Shown here one piece after another: positions 26,702-35,546 of a stretch of DNA of 64,000 bases (positions are counted from its first letter, which is position 1; every line of letters starts with the position of its first letter). The notes under the pieces were generated by a model. It was given only the letters and a program-made list of their open reading frames with translations. It made no database searches and had not been told where the DNA came from. The position numbers and the translations under genes were made by a program. Source of the stretch: UBA9926 sp023261215 (GTDB taxonomy: Bacteria > Pseudomonadota > Gammaproteobacteria > Pseudomonadales > Azotimanducaceae); assembly GCA_038136035.1 (NCBI GenBank), contig JAYPYV010000004.1, forward strand, positions 1 through 64,000. Reading direction: 5' to 3'.

Positions 26702-26844
26702 GATGATGGTCTCTCAGTCTCTTAATCAATAAGCGTGAGGGCATGTGCCCAATTAAGGTTTACAGAGGTTTTGGGGTTTGGCTCCGTAGCGCCCCCGTGT
26801 CGGAGGATCGCGTCTACAAAGCGCATCGAGTTCAAGCTGAGTGA

Positions 26845-28041
26845 TCAATCAGGCAAGCCTAGAACGCGTTTCGCGATGATGTTCAGCTGAATTTCGTTAG
26901 ATCCCCCGGCGATAGAGATCGATTTGGCCTCGTAATTCAAGCGATTCATTTTGAGTTCTTCATCACTGAATCCCTCGCCTTGCCATCCCAGCGCTTGTGA
27001 CCCTCTCAGAGTCTGCTGCATTTCGAGCTGTGACTTGACGAGTTCTGCCTCCACGTATTTGAAAATCGACGTCGCGGCACCAGGGACTTCGTGTTGGCGT
27101 TCCGCCAGTGCTCGTTTCTGCGTGATCAGAAACGATCGTCTCAGCATGTCGATCTCGGCGACTCGGCCGCGAATTGAGGCGCGCTCACTCAGGTTCTCCG
27201 ACAGGTAGTGGTCTATGAGTGTGCCCCAGTCAGAATCTGGTTTGATCCTTTCCAGGGGGCCCGCAGTATCTGCATTGGCAAGCATTGAAAGGCCCGAGCG
27301 TTCGTGCTGAAGCAATCTTTTGGCCACCGTCCAGCCTTGGTTCTCTCGGTGCACCAGGTCATGCTTTGGCACCTGCACGTTGTCAAAAAAGGTTTGGCAA
27401 AAAGGAGAATCGCCGTTGATTAATTGAATCGGCTTCACCGTGACGCCAGGACTGTCCATCGAAAACAAGAGGAAACTGATTCCCTCATGTTTCGGCACGT
27501 CGGTACGTGTTCGAACCAAACAAAAAATCCAATCGGCGTGCAGGGCACCTGATGTCCAGATCTTTCCGCCATTGACCAGGTAGTGATCACCGCAGTCTTC
27601 GGCTTTTGTTTGTAGGCTGGCTAGATCTGATCCAGCGCCAGGCTCACTGTACCCCTGGCACCAGGCGATGTCGCCCCGAGCGATTTTGGGCAGATGCCGC
27701 GCTTTCTGCGCATCGGTTCCGTATTCAAGGAGGGTTGGACCAATCATACTGAGACCCATGCCGCCGAGCGGTGGTCTGGCCTGAATTCGCTGAAGTTCCT
27801 CCACCAGAATTTTGAATTCACTGGGTGATAGGCCGCCGCCGCCGTACTCGACGGGCCAAGTGGGGGCTGTCCAGCCTCGCTCGGCCATTCGGTCGAGCCA
27901 CAGATAAGCCTCAGGGTTGCTGCTCTGACGTTTGCGCCCTCCGTTAACTTCTTCCCCAGGCCGCATGCGCGTCCGCATTGAGGCCGGGCAATGGGCCTCA
28001 AGCCAATCTCGGGTCTGTGATCGAAAATCGTCTAACGTCAT
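26845..28041 (-). CDS. Acyl-CoA dehydrogenase
   Basis: A 398-residue flavoprotein oxidising acyl-CoA to 2-enoyl-CoA. The N-terminal helical domain includes APTWPVEYGGGGLS. The middle beta domain has WCQGYSEPGAGSDLASLQT and GGKIWTSGA, the FAD/substrate signature. The C-terminal helices end with AGGSNEIQLNIIAKRVLGLP, the family signature. In-frame codons extend to 28095, but MTLDDFRSQ at 28041 fits the family start. The type with WCQGYSEP is common in branched-chain, terpenoid and steroid side-chain oxidation, but no substrate is proven here. It follows no obvious operon partner except the MaoC-like gene. Confidence 0.93.
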   Translation of the reverse strand: MTLDDFRSQTRDWLEAHCPASMRTRMRPGEEVNGGRKRQSSNPEAYLWLDRMAERGWTAPTWPVEYGGGGLSPSEFKILVEELQRIQARPPLGGMGLSMIGPTLLEYGTDAQKARHLPKIARGDIAWCQGYSEPGAGSDLASLQTKAEDCGDHYLVNGGKIWTSGALHADWIFCLVRTRTDVPKHEGISFLLFSMDSPGVTVKPIQLINGDSPFCQTFFDNVQVPKHDLVHRENQGWTVAKRLLQHERSGLSMLANADTAGPLERIKPDSDWGTLIDHYLSENLSERASIRGRVAEIDMLRRSFLITQKRALAERQHEVPGAATSIFKYVEAELVKSQLEMQQTLRGSQALGWQGEGFSDEELKMNRLNYEAKSISIAGGSNEIQLNIIAKRVLGLPD

Positions 28042-28396
28042 GGCCAGCGCCCTGTCCCAAAATGTGAGATTAACCAAGCCTTCCCCGGCAAGCAAAAGTC
28101 TGTGCGTCGAAGAGGCTCTGTGCGAGAATCTTGACGCCTCGTGGAAAAACCCCTCGCTTGCCCTGAAGTTGGTAATCGCTCATTTGACCTAGGTTTGAGA
28201 TTCAGCACGAAGCCTGAATCGGCATCTTGGATGTTAGAGCCTTGATGTTAGTCATGAAGCGTTGTTCGTCCGCTCTTGCTAAAGCGTGTCATGGGTCTTC
28301 GATGGGCTGAACCAGGGGGCCAATGATGGCCAGGCGACAAAGTGATAAGAGATGGATAGAGACAAGCGATAGTTAGGAACAAGAAGAGGACACGCG
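28042..28396. other. Divergent intergenic region
   Basis: About 355 bases between the acyl-CoA dehydrogenase and the nitroreductase. It should hold both promoters. No operator, RNA or small gene was recognised. AAGAAGAGGA before 28397 is the nitroreductase ribosome site. Confidence 0.4.
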
Positions 28397-29080
28397 ATGG
28401 ATTATGCTGAAGTGGTACTGGGTCGAAGAAGTATTCGAGGGTTTTTACCAAAGCCCATTCCCAAAGCGTTGATTAAAGAAGTCCTAGCGATGGCGATTCG
28501 TGCCCCTTCGTCGCTGAATACGCAACCGTGGAATTTCTATGTGGTCAGTGGCGAGCCCTTAGACGCCATTCGCCAGGGGAACACGGAGCGAAATCTGGCT
28601 GGCGTGCCCGACTCCAGGGAATTCAGAGGGCACGGTGCCTACGAAGGCGAGCATAGAACCCGCCAAATCGAAATTGCCAAACAGTTGTTCGCGGCCATGG
28701 GAATTGCGCGGGAAGACAAGCAGGGTCGGCAAGACTGGGTATTGCGTGGATTTCGACAGTTCGACGCGCCGGTTTCGATCGTTGTGACCTATGACCGAAG
28801 TATTCATGGCGGCGATATCGGGCCTTTTGATTGCGGTGGCGTCACCAATGCGTTAGTCAATGCCGCTTGGTCCAAGGGACTCGGTTGCGTGATTAATAGT
28901 CAAGGCATCATGCAGTCACCGGTGGTCCGTGAGCATGCGGCCATCCCTGAGGATCAGGTGATCATGATCTGCGTTGCCATGGGGTACCCCGACGATGATT
29001 TCCCAGCCAATGCGGTGGTTTCGCAACGGAAATCCCTGGATGAGGCCGTCCATTTCGTCGGATTTGGGAGCGAGGAATAA
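28397..29080 (+). CDS. FMN-dependent nitroreductase family protein
   Basis: A 227-residue flavoprotein of the nitroreductase superfamily. The N-terminal VVLGRRSIRGFLPKPIPKALI and APSSLNTQPWNFYVV carry the FMN-binding Arg/Ser/Asn pattern. MICVAMGYPDDDFPAN near the C-terminus is the second FMN motif. Members reduce nitro groups, quinones or enones with NAD(P)H. It has its own good ribosome site and stands alone on the plus strand. The physiological substrate is unknown. Confidence 0.9.
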   Translation: MDYAEVVLGRRSIRGFLPKPIPKALIKEVLAMAIRAPSSLNTQPWNFYVVSGEPLDAIRQGNTERNLAGVPDSREFRGHGAYEGEHRTRQIEIAKQLFAAMGIAREDKQGRQDWVLRGFRQFDAPVSIVVTYDRSIHGGDIGPFDCGGVTNALVNAAWSKGLGCVINSQGIMQSPVVREHAAIPEDQVIMICVAMGYPDDDFPANAVVSQRKSLDEAVHFVGFGSEE

Positions 29081-29413
29081 CGGGTGTGTGCTAGCTTGAA
29101 TTGAGAACAGGATCAACCCTACCCTTTGGCACTTTGGTGCGGCCTAGCGTTGATTTAAAGGAGGCGCTGTAGGTTGAAAGCTAATAGTCGCCATGCTCAG
29201 TCATAAAGTCAGCGCTCAGATTTTCAAAGGCCGCGCTCCGCTTTTGAGGTTATGTGATTGGTATATGTACCCGATGGGATAAACCGCGATTGGCTGGGCG
29301 GAGGATCCAAAACCCATTTGGTCTGTGAGAGTAGCCAAGGCGTCGCGGGAAGCGCCGCGTCGAAGCCGATTTCGAGCAAAAATTTCGAGCAATAAATGAA
29401 GATGGAGGAAAGT
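29081..29413. other. Intergenic region before the MDR reductase
   Basis: 333 bases without a convincing gene. The sequence just before 29414 has GGAGGA, the ribosome site of the next gene. Nothing else recognised. Confidence 0.35.
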
Positions 29414-30418
29414 TTGGACACGAATACCAAAGTGATCCTGGCAAAACGGCCTGAGAAGGTTGCGACGTCAGATTGTTTCGAAGTGATCTCTGAAGCACTG
29501 TCACCGCTCGCCGAGGGCGAGGTTCGTGTGCAAGTGGCTTATATCTCTGTAGATGCCGGAACGCGAACGATGTTGGTGGGGGATGGGTTTCATCAGCAAG
29601 TCGGCTTGGGGCGTACGATTTTGGCCGGGGGTGTAGGGCTCGTTTTAGAATCGAGAGCCGAAGGGTTCGAGCCTGGGCAAGCCGTACGCGGAGCCTTGGG
29701 TGCGCAAACGATTGCCACGGTATCCGCCAAGCTGATCGAAACCGTGGAACCGTTACCCGGGCATGACCTGAGTATTCATTTGGGCGCCTTGGGTGCGTCA
29801 ACCGGGATCACCGCATGGATTGGTGTGAAGTGCGTCGCAAAGCCTAAGGATGGTGATGTGTTCGTCGTCTCAGCGGCCGCTGGCGCGGTGGGTTCGATTG
29901 CAGGTCAAATCGCCAAAAAGCAAGGGGCGCGGGTGATTGGGATTGCAGGGGGTGAACGCAAAAAAGCGTTTCTGACTGAAACGTTAGGCTTTGATGCTGG
30001 CATTGATTACAAAGCCGAAGACGTGACCGATCAGCTCAAAGCGTTAGCCCCTGAAGGTGTGAACGTGTTCTTCGATAATGTGGGCGGATCGGTGATGGAT
30101 GCGGTACTGGATGTGATCGCCATGAGAAGCAAGGTCGTGATCTGCGGCGCCATCTCGCAATACAACCAAATGGACCAGGTGGTTGGGCCTTCGATGTATC
30201 TGCGCCTTGCTGAACGCCAATCGATCATGGAAGGCTTCGCTTATTTCCATTTTCCAGAATCTATTCCCGCGGCCAAAGCCGAGCTTGCCGATTGGGTGAG
30301 CCGAGGTGAGCTCGTCATTGCCGAGGAAATTCTTGAGGGTATTGAGCGGTACCCGGAAGCCTTAGGTTTCATGTTTGAGGGTGGCAACCTCGGGAAGCTA
30401 ATGGTGCGCGCGCAATGA
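29414..30418 (+). CDS. Zinc-free medium-chain NADP-dependent oxidoreductase (PTGR/CurA-like)
   Basis: About 334 residues. It matches the leukotriene B4 dehydrogenase/prostaglandin reductase branch of the MDR superfamily, which reduces the C=C bond of enones with NADPH. Hallmarks are LAKRPEK at the start, SVDAGTRTM, AAAGAVGSIAGQIAK for NADPH binding, FFDNVGG and ICGAISQYN. No zinc-ligand cysteines are present. An ATG at 29396 is in frame, but GGAGGA lies inside that extension, four to five bases before TTG at 29414. TTG is therefore the likelier start. It may work with the other reductases here on unsaturated carbonyl compounds. Confidence 0.9.
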   Translation: MDTNTKVILAKRPEKVATSDCFEVISEALSPLAEGEVRVQVAYISVDAGTRTMLVGDGFHQQVGLGRTILAGGVGLVLESRAEGFEPGQAVRGALGAQTIATVSAKLIETVEPLPGHDLSIHLGALGASTGITAWIGVKCVAKPKDGDVFVVSAAAGAVGSIAGQIAKKQGARVIGIAGGERKKAFLTETLGFDAGIDYKAEDVTDQLKALAPEGVNVFFDNVGGSVMDAVLDVIAMRSKVVICGAISQYNQMDQVVGPSMYLRLAERQSIMEGFAYFHFPESIPAAKAELADWVSRGELVIAEEILEGIERYPEALGFMFEGGNLGKLMVRAQ

Positions 30419-30823
30419 CACTCACCTTGGAGTAGATTGAGGGTGCGCCAATTTATTGAGTGCGCTTTTTAAGGGAGGCCCCAGCCCATGGCTAAAGCGC
30501 AGGCTCTTAAGCTTGAAGGCGGTAGAAGAGAGAGACCTTCGCTTGGCGTTGGTAAACGGGTCTGGAAGAAACGTTTGTCTGCGTTTCTCGAAGTGAACGT
30601 GCAGCGTGAGACTGAACCTCTTCCCTGATGGACTTAAATGAAAGCCAAGTCATTGGTGAGGCACGAGCGTTTTTGGATTGATGTCAGCAAGGATCTTAAG
30701 CAACTTGAAACAGATGCCGACGGGAAGGCTTCCTCGGGGGTCAGCGGCGCTTGAACGAACGTGCGCGACCCTTGATCTTCGCGCCGTAGTCGCTTCTTGG
30801 GCTGTTAGAGTGAGTGACGCTCC
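30419..30823. other. Intergenic region with one possible small gene
   Basis: 405 bases between the MDR reductase and the GlpD-like gene. The only candidate is the 46-codon frame listed separately. The rest shows no recognised signal. Confidence 0.35.
30488..30628 (+). CDS. Possible 46-residue basic small protein
   Basis: ATG at 30488 has AAGGGAGG nine to ten bases upstream, a good ribosome site. The frame is 46 codons ending in TGA. The product is strongly basic (RRERPS, GKRVWKKRLS) with an acidic tail, and no known domain or membrane segment. The ribosome site is the main support. Confidence 0.33.
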   Translation: MAKAQALKLEGGRRERPSLGVGKRVWKKRLSAFLEVNVQRETEPLP

Positions 30824-31906
30824 ATGACGCAGCGGGTCGGAATCGTTGGTGCCGGAGTCAATGGCGTTTGTGCTGCAATTGTACTGGCCGAAGCCGGCCA
30901 TCAAGTCACCCTGATTGATCGGGGGATCCCCTTTGCTGAGACAAGTTCAAAATCGTCGAAGTTACTGCATGGCGGAATTCGTTACTTAGAACAGTTTCGT
31001 CTCGGTTTGGTGCGGGAGGCGCTCATCGAACGCGCTTGGTGGTTAAAAGAAGCCCCTCAGTTCACGCGCGTGAGTCGATTTTATATTCCTATCGATCAGT
31101 ACTCACCACGATCGAGATGGATGCTTTATGCCGGTGCCAAGCTCTACGAAGTTTTGGCTGGACAGCGGGGCCTTGGGCCGAGCCGGTATCACTCCGCGCG
31201 GGAAACGCTAGAGCACAATCCGGAACTTTCACCCGAGGGTTTGCGCGCCAGCGTGAGCTATGTGGATGTGCAGATGGATGAACCTGGTTTATCGGCTTGG
31301 TTGCTTGATCGAGCGATGGAAGCTGGGGTGCGCCTTGAATCCCAAACAGCGGTCGATCAGGTTCGCACAGATGGCAGACTGTCCCTCTCGTCAGGCGATG
31401 AATGGTCTTTTGATTGGATCGTCAACGCGGCAGGGCCTTGGTCAGCCGGTCTTCTGGCGAAGAGCGGTATTCAATCAGCGTATAAGATTTCTCTGATTCG
31501 AGGCAGTCATTTACGTTTCAGCCGGCCCTTGACCCATCCGCTGGTTGTGCAATCACGCGTGGATGATCGCATCGTCTTTCTTCTCCCTGAACCCGGTGGG
31601 CTGTTATGCGGCACGACAGAAGTGGAGCAGAGAGAGGGTGAGCCGATTCAATGTCATGCCGATGAAGAGCGCTATCTACTGAATGCTGTGAAGGGCGTAC
31701 TTTCGGGCGAATTGACGGCTTCTATGATTGTGGACCGATTTGCAGGTGTTCGGCCGATTGCGTTCAAAGGTCACGCGTTGGGTGATTTTTCGAGCGCTTC
31801 GCGGGACAGTGAAATCGAAGTCAATCGCCGATTGATCACGATTTTTGGTGGCAAATGGACCTCGGCTATGCATCTGGGCGAGCGCATCGCCCGGCGGGTG
31901 CAGTGA
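30824..31906 (+). CDS. FAD-dependent oxidoreductase, short GlpD-like
   Basis: A 360-residue protein of the DAO family. It has VGIVGAGVNGVCAAIVLAEAG for FAD, then SSKSSKLLHGGIRYLEQF, which matches the glycerol-3-phosphate dehydrogenase (GlpD) signature. Later WIVNAAGPW and RFAGVRPIA follow the same family. GlpD enzymes are usually about 500 residues, with a C-terminal cap domain that is absent here. The gene therefore encodes a short variant or an enzyme for another alpha-hydroxy substrate. It stands alone on the plus strand, with no glycerol kinase or facilitator gene nearby. Confidence 0.8.
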   Translation: MTQRVGIVGAGVNGVCAAIVLAEAGHQVTLIDRGIPFAETSSKSSKLLHGGIRYLEQFRLGLVREALIERAWWLKEAPQFTRVSRFYIPIDQYSPRSRWMLYAGAKLYEVLAGQRGLGPSRYHSARETLEHNPELSPEGLRASVSYVDVQMDEPGLSAWLLDRAMEAGVRLESQTAVDQVRTDGRLSLSSGDEWSFDWIVNAAGPWSAGLLAKSGIQSAYKISLIRGSHLRFSRPLTHPLVVQSRVDDRIVFLLPEPGGLLCGTTEVEQREGEPIQCHADEERYLLNAVKGVLSGELTASMIVDRFAGVRPIAFKGHALGDFSSASRDSEIEVNRRLITIFGGKWTSAMHLGERIARRVQ

Positions 31907-32362
31907 CGACTCAGGTTGCAGTCGGGGAACGTCGCTGGCGTAAGTCGATGGGGCTGTCAGGGTCCTGAGTCCATCCTACGCCTCACGTGATGGGATATCC
32001 GCTGGGGGTGGATTCAGGCGGCGCGCCTGCCTCGGCAAGTGCCGGGCGTGAGCGGGCTGTGTCTCATGGTGAGGTTGGCGCCCATCGAATCCTTCTGCGT
32101 TAGCGTCCTCCGCAAATGGCATGGTCATCAAACGCTGACGTTCGAAGTTAACGAAACGGGAGGCCCTCCACTGGGTATTGAGGAGCGAGGAGAGCGTTGA
32201 TGGATTCGTTTTCTCGCGGCTTGATGCCTTCGGTCATGACAAACGACATTGAAAAAACCGCGTTCAGGCATGATGGGTCTCGCCCGATGAAGACGCTTTT
32301 GCCGCGGTGTTCGAGTCTCGTTACTATCGATCTAAGCAGCACGGATGAGACAGGAGACGATC
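31907..32362. other. Intergenic region before the alcohol dehydrogenase
   Basis: 456 bases. A frame from ATG 32200, preceded by GAGGAGAG, runs 47 bases into the dehydrogenase. Its product has no recognisable feature, so it is not called. No RNA structure was recognised. Confidence 0.35.
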
Positions 32363-33463
32363 ATGCAGATCACTGCCGCAGTAAAGTATGCCGGGGATCC
32401 CGAATTTAAAATTGAATCCTTAGAACTCGAGCCCCCGCGCGCCAATGAGATTTTGGTCAAAATCTTAGGCGTTGGGCTCTGTCACACGGATATCGTCTTC
32501 GCTGGCCGAACCGATGGTTACCCATTTCCCGCGGTCTTTGGTCATGAGGGATCTGGAATTGTAGAAGCCGTCGGAGAAGCCGTGACCAAGGTGGCTGTGG
32601 GTGATGCGGTGGCCATTTCGTTCCGATCTTGCGGCGCGTGTGATCGCTGCGGAACGCATGACCCCGCCTATTGCCGAACGATGCCCATGTTGAACTACAT
32701 CGGTTCCCGCGAGGATGGGTCGTCGGCGCTCAGCCATGACGCGGGTGCAGTCGCCTCTAATTTTTTTGGGCAGTCATCTTTTGCAAGCCATGCACTCACG
32801 TATGAGGCGAATGTCGTTCGAGTCGATCCATCGCTGCCGGTTGAATTGCTTGGTCCGCTCGGTTGTGGCATTCAGACAGGGGCTGGTGGTGTGATGCGAT
32901 CGCTCGCGGCCAAGCCCGGGACCTCGATTCTGATCATGGGAGGGGGTCCTGTGGGTCTAGCTGCTGTGATGGGAGCGAAAATTCAGCGCTGTGACACCAT
33001 CATTTTGTTGGAGCCGCGTGCAGAGCGACGTGCGCTAGGGCTGGAGTTTGGAGCGACTCACGTGCTTGACCCCGCTGAAACACCGGATTTGATTCAGGCG
33101 GTGCGTGGCTTGGTGCCTTTGGGGTTGGACTATGCCTTTGATACCACCGGTATTCCTGATGTGTTGCAAGCGGTCATGGGATGTCTCGGCTCAATGGGTA
33201 CGCTGGGTGTCGTCGGCATTGCGCCACCGGGCACGCCCGTGCCAGGAGAGCTCTCCGGTTTGATGACCTTTGGCCAATCGATTCGCGGCATTATTGAAGG
33301 TGACAGTGATCCTGATGCGTTTATTCCTGAGTTGATTGATCATTATCGCGCTGGCCGGTTGCCTTTTGATCGGTTAATCAAAACGTATCCACTGACGGAG
33401 ATTAACCAGGCCATTGCCGACCAGCACGCGGGGCGCTGCGTGAAGGTGGTGCTCATCCCTTAA
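32363..33463 (+). CDS. Zinc-dependent alcohol dehydrogenase (MDR class III/aryl-alcohol type)
   Basis: A 366-residue NAD-dependent dehydrogenase. Catalytic zinc ligands are in GLCHTDIV and GHEGSG. The structural zinc cysteines are in SCGACDRCGTHDPAYC. The Rossmann motif is GGGPVGLAAV. The overall pattern fits the benzyl/aryl-alcohol or S-hydroxymethyl-glutathione-type branch, which oxidises primary alcohols. An upstream ATG at 32345 is in frame, but AGGAGA lies just before 32363 and the conserved N-terminus starts there. It probably takes part in oxidation of alcohols formed in neighbouring pathways. Confidence 0.93.
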   Translation: MQITAAVKYAGDPEFKIESLELEPPRANEILVKILGVGLCHTDIVFAGRTDGYPFPAVFGHEGSGIVEAVGEAVTKVAVGDAVAISFRSCGACDRCGTHDPAYCRTMPMLNYIGSREDGSSALSHDAGAVASNFFGQSSFASHALTYEANVVRVDPSLPVELLGPLGCGIQTGAGGVMRSLAAKPGTSILIMGGGPVGLAAVMGAKIQRCDTIILLEPRAERRALGLEFGATHVLDPAETPDLIQAVRGLVPLGLDYAFDTTGIPDVLQAVMGCLGSMGTLGVVGIAPPGTPVPGELSGLMTFGQSIRGIIEGDSDPDAFIPELIDHYRAGRLPFDRLIKTYPLTEINQAIADQHAGRCVKVVLIP

Positions 33464-33729
33464 GCGGCGCGAAGTGAACGTCTTCTCGAAGTCATGCTGA
33501 CGCAATACGAAAACCCAGCGAAGGCGGAGAAGCTTAAAGAGTGGATCTCAGTACGGAAAGAGAGGGATCCACTGCATGCTGCGCAATAGGGCTGCCAGCG
33601 CAATTGCGTACGGCGCTTTTGCGAGTGAGTGCTGAGGACAGGTGGATCGAAGAGAGGCATCCGCCGATCGCGGCGCCGCAGGTCTTGCTAGTTGGGTCGA
33701 CCTAACTGAAAACGTTGGAGGCGACATCG

Positions 33730-34182
33730 ATGTCTGAAGATGGCTTGCTGGGGTTTGGCAGTGTTGAGGCGTTGAAGGCATTCAATCAGTCGATTATCGA
33801 CGAGTTTCGAGCAAACGCAGGTCAATGTGGTGGTCGATTTGAGGGTAATCCGATGCTGCTGCTCACGATGCGGGGTGCGCAAACCAATCGCTGGTTGACG
33901 ACACCGCTTTCTTATTGTGCAGATGGAGATGACTGTATTGTCATGGCCTCAGCGGGTGGAAGTTCGAAGCACCCGATGTGGTTTTTTAATCTATTAGCGA
34001 ATCCTCTAGTCATGATCGAGCGTGGTAGCGAGACTTATCGAGGCCTTGCAGATGTCTTGTCAGGCCAGAACAGATCCAGAGCCTTTGAGAAAATGATTGC
34101 GGCATTGCCCCGGTTCAAGGACTATCAAGATCAAGTGGTTCGAGCGATTCCAGTCATTCGTCTCAGTCGATGCGAGTCATGA
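33730..34182 (+). CDS. DDN-like (deazaflavin/F420-type) nitroreductase-family protein
   Basis: A 150-residue protein with the split beta-barrel of the deazaflavin-dependent nitroreductase family (DUF385/PF04075). Hallmarks are LLLTMRGAQTNRWLTTPLSYCADGDDCIVMASAGGSSKHP and WFFNLLANPLVMIE. Actinobacterial members use cofactor F420; for members in gammaproteobacteria the cofactor is often untested. GGAGG eight bases before ATG 33730 sets the start rather than 33715. It lies directly before an LLM-type oxidoreductase, another family with F420-using members. Confidence 0.88.
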   Translation: MSEDGLLGFGSVEALKAFNQSIIDEFRANAGQCGGRFEGNPMLLLTMRGAQTNRWLTTPLSYCADGDDCIVMASAGGSSKHPMWFFNLLANPLVMIERGSETYRGLADVLSGQNRSRAFEKMIAALPRFKDYQDQVVRAIPVIRLSRCES

Positions 34183-34303
34183 GGGCCGAGATTTTTATGA
34201 TGGCCACGAGCACCTTCCTCGTTCAACACGCAATTGATAAGCCATCGACCCATCGCAGCTCGGATTCAGGTCAACGGTTAGCCAACAGAAAAAAGGGGGC
34301 TCA

Positions 34304-35395
34304 ATGAATTTCCCAGAGTATCAATCGAAGTATCCCGAGCTCGGATTTTACGGATTACCAGGACATACTCGATCGCCCCGAGATATTTTGCGACAGGTCC
34401 AAGATGCGGAAGCGCTAGGGCTCGGCAATGTGATGATTTCTGAACGCAGTGACTTCAAGGAAATAGCGGCGATTTGTGGGGCGGTTGCCGCAGTGACCAC
34501 CGAAATTTTCATAGGCACCTCCGGGACCAACCTCAACAAGCGTCACCCCACGGTGACCGCCTCCATTGGCAGTACACTCAACCGGTTATCAGAGGGTCGT
34601 TTTGCGCTGGGACTCGCGAAAGGCGTTGCCAGTCACTGGAAGGCCATGGGTCTAAAGCATCCGACCTATGCTCGCGAGCGAGAATTCATTGCTCTGATGC
34701 GCCGCCTTTGGAAAGGCGAGACCATTACCCAGTATCAGGGTGCGCTCGGCGACTACCCCGTGCTGTCGATGCCGCCTTACTTAGATGAAGATATTCCGAT
34801 CTTGTATGTGGGGTTTGGCTTCAAGAGTCTTGAGCATGCAGGAACATGCTACGACGGGACCCATCTGCACACCTTCATGAGCGACCAAGCGCTGGCGGAT
34901 GCGGTGACCGCCGTCCGAAGAGGCGAGGCCATCGCCGGTCGCCCAGAAGGGATTTGCAAGAATTGGTCGGTCCTCGCGACCGCCTGCGAGGTGAAAGAAG
35001 AGGTCTATCTAAAATACATTGTGGCGCGCCTGGCGACTTATTTGCAGATCCCGGGCTATGGGGACATGTTGGTCCAGGTCAATGGATGGGATCCAGAGAC
35101 GCTCGCGGCGTTTCGCCAGCATCCTTCCGTGAGGTCGGTGGGTGGCATGATTGACAGCGTGGCAACCACAACCCAACTCGCGGATATTGCCAAACTCATT
35201 CCAGAATCTTGGTGTCCTGCGGCGGTCGGTTCAGCGAAGGCCTGTGCTGAGCGCTGGGTTGATCAATTTAAGGCTGGCGCGGATGGCATCATTGTTCATG
35301 CGAGCACGCCAGATGAAATTGCGCCCGTATTGGCGGAGTACGACAAAATTCGCCCGCACGCCTTGTTTGCCAATCGAACCAATCGACCAGGTTGA
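34304..35395 (+). CDS. LLM-class (luciferase-like) flavin/F420-type oxidoreductase
   Basis: A 363-residue TIM-barrel protein of the luciferase-like family. Seen are AEALGLGNVMISER, EIFIGTSGTNLNKRHP, GRFALGLAKGV and REREFIALMRRLWKGE, all typical. Members use FMNH2 or F420. The pattern recalls mycobacterial F420-type members (MSMEG_2249-like), but this assignment is from memory. AAGGGGG before ATG 34304 supports the start. It follows the DDN-like gene by 121 bases on the same strand, so the two may be expressed together. Confidence 0.88.
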   Translation: MNFPEYQSKYPELGFYGLPGHTRSPRDILRQVQDAEALGLGNVMISERSDFKEIAAICGAVAAVTTEIFIGTSGTNLNKRHPTVTASIGSTLNRLSEGRFALGLAKGVASHWKAMGLKHPTYAREREFIALMRRLWKGETITQYQGALGDYPVLSMPPYLDEDIPILYVGFGFKSLEHAGTCYDGTHLHTFMSDQALADAVTAVRRGEAIAGRPEGICKNWSVLATACEVKEEVYLKYIVARLATYLQIPGYGDMLVQVNGWDPETLAAFRQHPSVRSVGGMIDSVATTTQLADIAKLIPESWCPAAVGSAKACAERWVDQFKAGADGIIVHASTPDEIAPVLAEYDKIRPHALFANRTNRPG

Positions 35396-35546
35396 GATTG
35401 ATACTAATTCAATGGGTCACCGCAACCGAAATAAGACGCGAGCCATAGTCAACGCATTGGCGCTCGCTGGACCAACACCCCGGCCATGGGGGAACCGGAA
35501 GTGCGATCGCGAACTCCCAGAACGCATGAATGCCTAAGGCCCTGCA

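Noticed and set aside
30824..31906. Full glycerol-3-phosphate dehydrogenase (glpD)
   Set aside because: About 140 residues shorter than GlpD and no glycerol genes nearby, so only a GlpD-like call is made.
32200..32409. 70-residue frame ahead of the alcohol dehydrogenase
   Set aside because: It has a possible ribosome site but the sequence looks random and overlaps the dehydrogenase start by 47 bases.
33464..33560. In-frame continuation after the alcohol dehydrogenase stop
   Set aside because: About 40 codons stay open beyond TAA, but the dehydrogenase already has its normal length and end, so readthrough is not supported.
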